A DNA stretch of 64,000 nt from Chryseolinea soli (GTDB lineage Bacteria > Bacteroidota > Bacteroidia > Cytophagales > Cyclobacteriaceae): contig NZ_CP032382.1 in NCBI RefSeq assembly GCF_003589925.1, forward strand, positions 3,968,001 to 4,032,000, read 5' to 3'. Of the stretch, positions 36,118 to 42,864 are shown one piece after another; the first letter of the stretch is position 1, and each line of letters starts with the position of its first letter. The position numbers were made by a program, and so were the translations under genes. The notes under the pieces were generated by a model. That model was not told where the DNA came from. It saw only the letters and a program-made list of their open reading frames with translations, and searched no databases.

Positions 36118-36791
36118 TGTTGCCTGGAGGGTTAGTCAAACTTGGGCTTGTCGATGATCATAAACTGTTTCGAAAAGGCTTGATCAGCTTGATCGAAATG
36201 GCTTGTGAAAATTGCGCCATTTTATTTGAAGCCGATAACGGCTTCGATCTTCAAAAAAAAATTGATAAAAAGAATCTGCCGGACATCGTTCTCATGGATG
36301 TCAACATGTCTGGTATGGATGGCTTTGCCAGCGTGCGTTGGCTGAAAGAAAACTATCCCGATATAAAGGTCCTTGTGGTCAGCATGATTGAAAAGGAAGA
36401 GACCATTATCCAGATGCTGAAATTGGGCGTGAAAGGTTACTTGTGCAAAGACGTTGAGCCGGAGGAGCTAAGGGAGGCGCTGAAGGCAATTGCTCACAAG
36501 GGATTTTACTATACGGATTTTATCACCGGCAAACTGGTTCATTCGCTTCAGATTGACGGACAGGATAAACGCAGAGACTCCGATCTCATGAATGAACAGG
36601 AAAAGAAATTCCTCCAATTTGCTTGCAGTGAAATGACCTATCATGAAATCGCCGACAAAATGTTCCTCAGCCCAAAAACGATCGACGGTTACCGCAATTC
36701 CCTCTTTGAAAAACTCAATGTCAAGAGCAGGGTAGGTCTTGTCATGTATGCTGTTAGGAATAGGATCGTAAAACTCGACTGGGAATTTTAG
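36117..36791 (+). CDS. NarL/LuxR-family response regulator
   Basis: The 224-residue protein has a receiver domain (about 1-130) with the phospho-acceptor Asp in DIVLMDVNMSGMDG and the conserved Lys in KGYLCKD. A C-terminal LuxR helix-turn-helix follows (about 155-215, ACSEMTYHEIADKMFLSPKTIDGY). It is the cognate partner of the kinase just upstream. Targets may include the downstream nuclease cluster, but 349 bases and terminator-like hairpins separate them. Confidence 0.92.
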   Translation: MLPGGLVKLGLVDDHKLFRKGLISLIEMACENCAILFEADNGFDLQKKIDKKNLPDIVLMDVNMSGMDGFASVRWLKENYPDIKVLVVSMIEKEETIIQMLKLGVKGYLCKDVEPEELREALKAIAHKGFYYTDFITGKLVHSLQIDGQDKRRDSDLMNEQEKKFLQFACSEMTYHEIADKMFLSPKTIDGYRNSLFEKLNVKSRVGLVMYAVRNRIVKLDWEF

Positions 36792-37022
36792 AAACCCTGT
36801 GGCGCCAGATCACTGAAAGTAGATCCGGATAATTCCGTGCGATGCGAGCTGCCTGCATATGCCTCAGCAGGAATGGCTCGACAAAAGTTCTGCCTCCGAC
36901 GCCGGACATTGGAAAAAACAAACGCGAAGGTATTGAAATGAAGTTTTGTCCTGAGCATCGATAAGTCTTTATGAAATAATGTTCAAACACATTAAATCAT
37001 TATTATTTCTAACCCATGATGA

Positions 37023-37052
37023 TTAGAGCAACGGCCTAAAGAATTATATTTG
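37023..37052 (+). promoter_or_regulatory. Promoter before the leader hairpin of the protease-nuclease gene
   Basis: TTAG at 37023-37026 (one mismatch to TTTG), an 18-base spacer, then TATATTTG at 37045-37052, an exact -7 box. The expected start site falls near 37058-37060, the first base of the hairpin. Confidence 0.65.
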
Positions 37053-37058
37053 ACTATG

Positions 37059-37105
37059 AGCCCATCAAAAAGAAGCAAAACTTCTTCACGATGGGCTTTT
37101 GTATT
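37059..37105 (+). terminator. Terminator-like hairpin in the leader of the protease-nuclease gene
   Basis: AGCCCATC (37059-37066) pairs with GATGGGCT (37090-37097). An inner AGAAG/CTTCT pair extends the stem, and TTTGTATTT follows. It lies between the promoter and the ATG at 37141, so it would stop most transcripts at about 45 bases unless relieved. Confidence 0.7.
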
Positions 37106-37140
37106 TATGTTGTCCTATATCCCTAAAAACCCCTACGGCT

Positions 37141-39315
37141 ATGAACATTTCCCTGGAATTAATGGATCGTTATGCGAAGGAAAACAAAACGACAGAACAA
37201 GATGTAAAAGACACGCTCGAGGATGTAAAGACCGCCACGGCCGAAACCCTCGACAACCCCGAACAAAGACAATTGCGAATACGCATGTTGGCGAGTGTTG
37301 CGGTGGAACCGTATGCCGATGCCGTGGAGCGATACGTAGAGGGTAACGATCTTTTGCCCGTAAACTACATGGAGCTCGGCGTGCTGAGGAGCCGCTCGGT
37401 AGGGAGAATTTTTTACCGGGACCTGAAGGTCAACCGGAATGCTTACGCCACCGGTTTTTTGATTTCAAATCACCTGGTGATGACAAACCATCACGTCTTT
37501 TCGGAACCCGGCGGATTTGCCAATCCCATCATCGAATTTGATTACGAGTACGATGTGTTTGGCCGCGAGAAAACAAAAATAACATTTGACCTCGACCCTG
37601 ATAAATTCTTTTACTCCAACAAGGCGCTCGACATGGCCATTATCGGCATAAAGGAAAAGGACGTGACGGGTGCAGTCGACATTCGCTCGCGCGGATACCT
37701 GGTGCTGAACGGCACCAAGGGAAAGGTCGGCATGGGGGACTTCGCTGGCATCTTTCAACATCCCGATGGTAAACCGATGATGGTGGGCCTTCGCGAGAAC
37801 AAGATCATAAACGTTGACGATCCCGTTTTTCTGGAGTACACGACCGACACGTCGGTGGGTAGCAGCGGCGGACCGGTGATGAACGACCAATGGCAGGTCA
37901 TTGCCCTTCATAGCGCAGGCGTTGGGAAGAAGAATGCAAAAGGCCAATACATCGACAAGGACGGCATGGTCATTCCCCCCAATGACGACGGTACCATCGA
38001 CGGCAATCGCGTGGTGTGGATAAAGAACAAAGGCGCCCGCATCAGCATGATCATGAACGACCTGATGACCAACGCCGCCTTAAAGATGAACGCCTGCATC
38101 GCAGAGCTCTTCAGCCCCAGCTACAGCGACGACAAGAACCTGGTGTTCTTATCCTATCCGAAAGAGAAACCGCTAACGGCTGCTGAGAACAAGAGCCAGG
38201 AAATACAAAACAACACGCCGCCGCAGAATGTGCATATACATATAAACTTGGGGAATGGTGCGCCATCGGTCACCGCGTTGATGAATGGAAACGGTGTTGA
38301 GAAGATCAGCGCACCAGTGACATTGGAGAAGAAGTACGAAGACGAACTTGACTTTTCGAATTGCAACGGCTTTGATACCTACTTCCTGGGCGAACACACG
38401 CCGATGCCCAAACTGAGCGCGGCGCTAAAAAAGAAGGTTGCCTATTTCGTGAACAACCCGAGGGCGTTCGTGCTCAAATATCATCACTACAGTTGCATCC
38501 AGCACGCTGTGCGAAAGCAGCCGGTGGTGTCGGCCATAAACATCACAGGCCGGAAGCGCTATGAGGAATTACAGGGGCGCGACGACAAATGGTTTAGGGA
38601 CAACCGCATTGACTACGAAGTGCAGCTAAGCGACGAATATTACAAGTCGAGTGGGTTCGACCGCGGCCACATGTGCCGCCGTGAAGATGCCGAATGGGGC
38701 AAGAATCTCAACTTTGCAAAGCTTGCGGCCGACATGACCTGCTCCTACACCAACGCCTGCCCGCAAGTGCCCGCGCTGAACCGCGAAGGCTGGGGGTATC
38801 ACGGCAAATGGGGACAGCTTGAAAAGGAGATCCTGGAAAAGGGAGTGAAAGCCGATGGCGAAACCCAACCCAGGATCGTCGTCTTCAACGGACCGATCTT
38901 TCACGAGGACGACCCGGTATTTAAAGGTGTACAGGTGCCGATGAAATTTTTCAAAATAATCGTGTGGCGCAACCCTGACGGTGACATGAGAACCACGGGC
39001 TTTATCCTGAAGCAGGATACGTTGGTGGGTGATATCAATTTCGAATTGGCCTATGACGACGTGTTCAAAACGTTGCAATCGAGCATTGCCAATATCGAAT
39101 CGCAAACGGGCCTCACCTTCGAAAAAATAAAAGCCTGGGACACTTACAGCGCAGACAACGGCAATGGCCCCGATGAGCATTTGCTCCTGTATACCAATTT
39201 CGAAAACCTGGTGTTGGCCGACACGCTGACACAGAAATATTCAAGAGAGAAGTTGGGAGATTTGCAGACGCCAGGAACGGACTTTCCCAGCCCAAGGAAG
39301 CCTGTTAAGCGCTAG
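37141..39315 (+). CDS. Trypsin-like serine protease fused to a DRGH (NUC) non-specific endonuclease
   Basis: The ATG at 37141 is chosen; the extra upstream frame runs into the leader hairpin. The 724-residue protein has a helical N-terminus (1-90), then an S1-type protease with triad His118 (MTNHHVF), Asp164 (NKALDMAI) and Ser242 (GSSGGP). A linker follows (about 330-400), then an NUC-family nuclease with DRGH (Asp507-His510) and a metal-site Asn in SYTNACPQ. There is no signal peptide, so both activities would be held inside the cell, as expected for a regulated effector rather than a secreted enzyme. It is followed by a terminator and by an S1/P1 nuclease and a second NUC nuclease. Confidence 0.9.
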   Translation: MNISLELMDRYAKENKTTEQDVKDTLEDVKTATAETLDNPEQRQLRIRMLASVAVEPYADAVERYVEGNDLLPVNYMELGVLRSRSVGRIFYRDLKVNRNAYATGFLISNHLVMTNHHVFSEPGGFANPIIEFDYEYDVFGREKTKITFDLDPDKFFYSNKALDMAIIGIKEKDVTGAVDIRSRGYLVLNGTKGKVGMGDFAGIFQHPDGKPMMVGLRENKIINVDDPVFLEYTTDTSVGSSGGPVMNDQWQVIALHSAGVGKKNAKGQYIDKDGMVIPPNDDGTIDGNRVVWIKNKGARISMIMNDLMTNAALKMNACIAELFSPSYSDDKNLVFLSYPKEKPLTAAENKSQEIQNNTPPQNVHIHINLGNGAPSVTALMNGNGVEKISAPVTLEKKYEDELDFSNCNGFDTYFLGEHTPMPKLSAALKKKVAYFVNNPRAFVLKYHHYSCIQHAVRKQPVVSAINITGRKRYEELQGRDDKWFRDNRIDYEVQLSDEYYKSSGFDRGHMCRREDAEWGKNLNFAKLAADMTCSYTNACPQVPALNREGWGYHGKWGQLEKEILEKGVKADGETQPRIVVFNGPIFHEDDPVFKGVQVPMKFFKIIVWRNPDGDMRTTGFILKQDTLVGDINFELAYDDVFKTLQSSIANIESQTGLTFEKIKAWDTYSADNGNGPDEHLLLYTNFENLVLADTLTQKYSREKLGDLQTPGTDFPSPRKPVKR

Positions 39316-39340
39316 CATCCCTAACTGTCTGACTTCTCAT

Positions 39341-39383
39341 AAAAAGAAAAGGCTACTGTTATGTGGCCTTTTCTTTTTGGTGG
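39341..39383 (+). terminator. Rho-independent terminator of the protease-nuclease gene
   Basis: A 13-bp stem (39341-39353 with 39366-39378) ends in TTCTTTTT. It lies 26 bases after the stop codon. Confidence 0.85.
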
Positions 39384-39554
39384 ATATAGTCGAACGGCGT
39401 TAGATAACTCAAAATGTTTGCCTTAAGCGTTTGAACATTTAAGTGACGACTTGTCTTAAATTAGTATTTACTTTGAATTTGTGTTCAATCAAAAAAAAAT
39501 ATTTCGCAGTGAATTTAAATTAACAGGTTGCAATTTTGTACTTTCATTTCATGG

Positions 39555-39608
39555 AAGCCCATCCACCCTGGTGTAACGATCAGGTGGATGGGCTTTTTAT
39601 TTTTTTGA
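39555..39608 (+). terminator. Terminator-like hairpin upstream of the S1/P1 nuclease gene
   Basis: A 13-bp perfect stem (39555-39567 with 39583-39595, loop 15) starts with AAGCCCATCC and is followed by TTTATTTTTTTG. The stem shares the GCCCATC/GATGGGC core with the hairpin at 37059. It ends 120 bases before the ATG. Confidence 0.75.
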
Positions 39609-39729
39609 AAGAATGCTTTTTGATTTTTTCGTATGTAGTATTTGGAAGCCTGCTACAAATCGTTGGACTTCAAAACGCACGTTCACGGTGAACTTTTATA
39701 GTCTTGATTGAAACCAAACCTTAATCTAT

Positions 39730-40680
39730 ATGGACAAAAAGAAAATTTTCATTCTTGTGCTATTGGTTGCTCCAATCCTTCATGCTTATGGGTGGGGCGA
39801 AAGGGGTCACATGCTGGTGGCCTCTGTTTCGTACACTCAGCTCAGTGAAGAGCAAAGGGCGATCGTTATGGAGTTGTTAAGTTTTCACCCGGACTACAAC
39901 GACTGGATTGAGGAGTATAAGTCGTGGCGGGATGAGGTGGAGGAAGGAAGATTTCTGATGATGAAGGCCAGCTTGTGGCCAGACGTGATTCGTGACCCGA
40001 ATAATCCTAATCACCGATTCCATCGTCCCGAATGGCACTATGTTACGTATAAACTTCATTTTCCCAATGCACATAATACCGACCTGCCTAGCGAACGCAA
40101 CGTGGTTGGAACAATCGATTTTGTGAAGTCAAAGGTTTTCAATGAAGACTTGGAACATGAGGTGAGAGCAATGTACCTGGCATGGCTCATTCATTTGGTG
40201 GGCGATATTTATCAGCCCCTCCATAACGCATCTCTTTTCAACGCTACTTACCCGGAAGGGGATAGAGGAGGAAATTTGTTTTTTGTCAGGGTAAAGGGGA
40301 AGGGAGCAAAACTACATTCCGTATGGGATCAGTCGCCGGGTAAGGGTTCAAATTTTGCGTTGATAAAATCTCAAGGCGAGAAGTTGATAGCGACTACACC
40401 AAAACCCGGTGCAGCGTTTGATCCGCGGGCCATTAGCCTTGAGAGTTTTGAATTAGCCAAGACCATCGTACATCAGAATGGGGCATTGCGAGGCTCCGAT
40501 CGAATGGAAAATGCTCCCGAGCTAACGGGTGAGTATGTGGCAAATATGAAACAGCTTGCGGGAAAGCGGTGTGCACTCGCGGGCTATAGCCTCAGCCAGG
40601 TCTTGAGCAAGCTTCCCGTCCATGCGATTCCCTTTGAGCATAACGACGGCGATGAGGATATTGCAGAATTGGAACTCTGA
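39730..40680 (+). CDS. S1/P1-family zinc nuclease, exported
   Basis: The 316-residue protein has a signal peptide expected to be cut at Gly21/Trp22. This leaves the N-terminal Trp that ligates zinc in this family (WGERGH, with His27). Further zinc-site motifs are HYVTYK with the preceding His/Trp, and HLVGDIYQPLHNA, the family's H-x3-D-x2-QPLH signature; a later HSVWD also fits. It should degrade single-stranded DNA/RNA in the periplasm or outside, possibly also removing 3' phosphates. It is 17 bases upstream of a membrane-protein gene and in one transcript with it and the second NUC nuclease. Confidence 0.92.
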   Translation: MDKKKIFILVLLVAPILHAYGWGERGHMLVASVSYTQLSEEQRAIVMELLSFHPDYNDWIEEYKSWRDEVEEGRFLMMKASLWPDVIRDPNNPNHRFHRPEWHYVTYKLHFPNAHNTDLPSERNVVGTIDFVKSKVFNEDLEHEVRAMYLAWLIHLVGDIYQPLHNASLFNATYPEGDRGGNLFFVRVKGKGAKLHSVWDQSPGKGSNFALIKSQGEKLIATTPKPGAAFDPRAISLESFELAKTIVHQNGALRGSDRMENAPELTGEYVANMKQLAGKRCALAGYSLSQVLSKLPVHAIPFEHNDGDEDIAELEL

Positions 40681-40697
40681 ACCCCTAAAGCTCTACC

Positions 40698-41738
40698 ATG
40701 AAAACAAAGCAAGTTTATTTAATACTGTTACTATGGCTAATAGCTTTGGGAAGCCAGGCCCAAAAAACAAAAATTGAAGCGATTGACGAAGTGTATATTG
40801 AACGTGACACCCTGTCATTTCCAATACAAGGCCAGGTAATTAAAGACGGGGATGTCATTGCCTTTGATATCCCAGCGTTTGGTGATTTTATGAGCGACAA
40901 TCATATTCTTCTTCAGGATGTTCACATGATGTTCAACAGTATTGTTCTCTCCGAATTTCCGGCATTTGTTGAAAGTCTTGAATCCGGTGTGGTACGTTTT
41001 GAATTTTCCGAAGATGGCCTTAGCGAGGAGAACAGAAGATTACTATACAATTTGAAGGGCGGTGCAACAAAGAAAATCAAATTGGGGATTAAGGCGGGCG
41101 ATACGTCGATCAACTTTGGACATCAATCCCAGATGTTTTTTTCTGATATTGATCTGTGGGGTTGGGTTGGTTGGGTGATGGTGGGTGGCTTTTTTCTCTT
41201 TTTTCTGGTGATGATTTACCGGTTCGATTCCCTGCTGAGGGATGAATTGCCGAACGAGGTTAACAGTGAAACAGCAAAGGGCAAAAGCGGGGCATTCAGC
41301 TTTGGGAAATCCCAAATGGCATTTTGGACATTTATCATTATTGCCAGCTTCATTTATATTTGGGCATTTACAACCGATCTTCATTCCATAAATGCTACAG
41401 CGTTGATCCTCCTTGGAATAAGTTCCAGCACACTCGCAGCTGCCGCAACGCTTGATAATCAAAAGACCAAGGAAGCTGAGAAAGATGATAAGGCCATGAA
41501 AGACCTGATAGAATCCCGCACTTCGAGACGAAACTTCTTCAAGGATATTCTCTCGGACAAAAATGGAATGAATATAAATCGATTTCAGGTATTCATTTTT
41601 AATATTGTTTTTGGTGTTGCTTTTATAAAATCAGTAACACTTGACTACAGTATGCCGACATTCGATGAGACGCAACTGCTTCTTCTGGGGTTGAGCAACG
41701 GTACGTACGTGCTTCTCAAAACTACGGAAAAGAAATAG
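40698..41738 (+). CDS. Membrane protein of unknown function within the nuclease operon
   Basis: The 346-residue protein has a signal peptide (about 1-22, IALGSQAQ), an extracytoplasmic beta-rich domain (about 23-150), then membrane segments at about 154-174, 206-225 and 231-250. A cytoplasmic charged loop follows (253-290, QKTKEAEKDDKAMKDLIES), with two more hydrophobic stretches at 296-312 and 323-340. I do not recognise the family. It sits between two nuclease genes (17 bases after the first, 3 bases before the second), so it probably serves or controls them. Confidence 0.78.
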   Translation: MKTKQVYLILLLWLIALGSQAQKTKIEAIDEVYIERDTLSFPIQGQVIKDGDVIAFDIPAFGDFMSDNHILLQDVHMMFNSIVLSEFPAFVESLESGVVRFEFSEDGLSEENRRLLYNLKGGATKKIKLGIKAGDTSINFGHQSQMFFSDIDLWGWVGWVMVGGFFLFFLVMIYRFDSLLRDELPNEVNSETAKGKSGAFSFGKSQMAFWTFIIIASFIYIWAFTTDLHSINATALILLGISSSTLAAAATLDNQKTKEAEKDDKAMKDLIESRTSRRNFFKDILSDKNGMNINRFQVFIFNIVFGVAFIKSVTLDYSMPTFDETQLLLLGLSNGTYVLLKTTEKK

Positions 41739-41741
41739 CCC

Positions 41742-42653
41742 ATGAAGAAGCCGTTGCTTTTTATTGTTGCCTGGATTTGGGCGGCGATAATTCAAGTGAG
41801 TGGTCAGCAGAAGTTTTCCGAACTCTCCGCCGCTCAGAAGAAATTGTACAAGGAGCACATCGTTGAAGGCCAGCCCGATGGGGAGAAGCCGGTGTATGTC
41901 AGGCAGGGATACGTTATGCGATACAATGAAGTGTTTCGAATTCCGGATTGGGTATGTTACCATATAAAACCAGACTACTTGAATGCACCCGAACGTGAAC
42001 GACGTTTCGGATCATTTAAAACCGACCCGCAGGTGCCAGACCCAGTCACCAAAGACGAATATACAGGAAGTGGATTTGACCGGGGGCACATGGCGCCGTT
42101 CTTTGCTATGGGGGGTGATCGTGATAAAAACAATTTTTATTCCGATGCGGAGGATAGAAGGAGAGATCCATACGATGACAGCACTGCCATCCAAGCCAAC
42201 TTTATGTCAAACATCACACCACAAGACCCTGGGGCCTTTAACGGATCAGCAGGACCTTGGAACAAACTGGAGACATTCATCAGGAAGGTTTTAGTGGGGG
42301 ATAATAATATGGAGCTAAATATTTATACGGGTGCCATTGTTAGTGACCCTGACCATTTTGAGGTGGTGAAAACCGGTAAAAGAAAGAAGACAGGCATAGC
42401 CGTGCCAGATCAGTTTTATCAGATCCTTATATTCAAGGACAAAGCCACAAAGGAGTACATCACCGGGGCATTCCTTTTCCCGCATGTGCGGGATAGATCG
42501 GATCTCCCATTTGAGGACCTGCTTGACTATATGGTTCCCGTGGATGATATCGAAAAATTGACGGGTTTAAATTTTTTGAGCGAACTCAGCGACAATGCCC
42601 AGAAAAAGATCGAAAGCAAGACGAATAGGGAGTTTTGGGAGAAAATTAACTAG
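41742..42653 (+). CDS. Exported DRGH-type (NUC) DNA/RNA non-specific endonuclease
   Basis: The 303-residue protein has a signal peptide (about 1-22, IIQVSGQ). The NUC-family fold has DRGH at Asp113-His116 in GSGFDRGHMAPFFAMGG and a metal-site Asn in FMSNITPQD. The general-base His and the Asn are both present, so it should be active on DNA and RNA outside the cytoplasm. It shares the DRGH-type nuclease domain with the fusion protein at 37141 but lacks the protease. It is last in the operon that starts with the S1/P1 nuclease. Confidence 0.93.
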   Translation: MKKPLLFIVAWIWAAIIQVSGQQKFSELSAAQKKLYKEHIVEGQPDGEKPVYVRQGYVMRYNEVFRIPDWVCYHIKPDYLNAPERERRFGSFKTDPQVPDPVTKDEYTGSGFDRGHMAPFFAMGGDRDKNNFYSDAEDRRRDPYDDSTAIQANFMSNITPQDPGAFNGSAGPWNKLETFIRKVLVGDNNMELNIYTGAIVSDPDHFEVVKTGKRKKTGIAVPDQFYQILIFKDKATKEYITGAFLFPHVRDRSDLPFEDLLDYMVPVDDIEKLTGLNFLSELSDNAQKKIESKTNREFWEKIN

Positions 42654-42864
42654 TAATGTTATAGCGTTCATTTTAGGTGAATGATATTTCAAAGAGACAT
42701 CATTGAAGTCGATTTTTAGCGAATGGCGTTAATGATCTGCTTGTTGAAGCCAATTCTTTCCCTGGCAATGTTTCATTCGTATTGCAAACAGGCTATTGGG
42801 ACGAACCAAGTACAGATCATGCACTGATGAAGAAATCAATGTTGTCGACTTGAAATTTCGACCG

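Larger units (their letters stand above)
36792..37140. other. 349-base intergenic region with promoter and leader hairpin
   Basis: The first 230 bases show no gene, repeat or clear hairpin. The last part contains a promoter (37023-37052) and a terminator-like hairpin (37059-37105) before the protease-nuclease gene; both are listed separately. Confidence 0.6.
39316..39729. other. 414-base intergenic region with terminator and leader hairpin
   Basis: It holds the terminator of the protease-nuclease gene (39341-39383) and a second terminator-like hairpin (39555-39608) in front of the S1/P1 nuclease gene. The AT-rich stretch between them (about 39400-39540) shows no gene. TACTTTCA at 39539-39546 is a weak -7 box placed like the one before the first leader. 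Confidence 0.55.

Noticed and set aside
36792..37060. Possible tRNA or other stable RNA gene before the effector leader
   Set aside because: No cloverleaf arms or T-loop sequence could be found; only the promoter and hairpin are supported.
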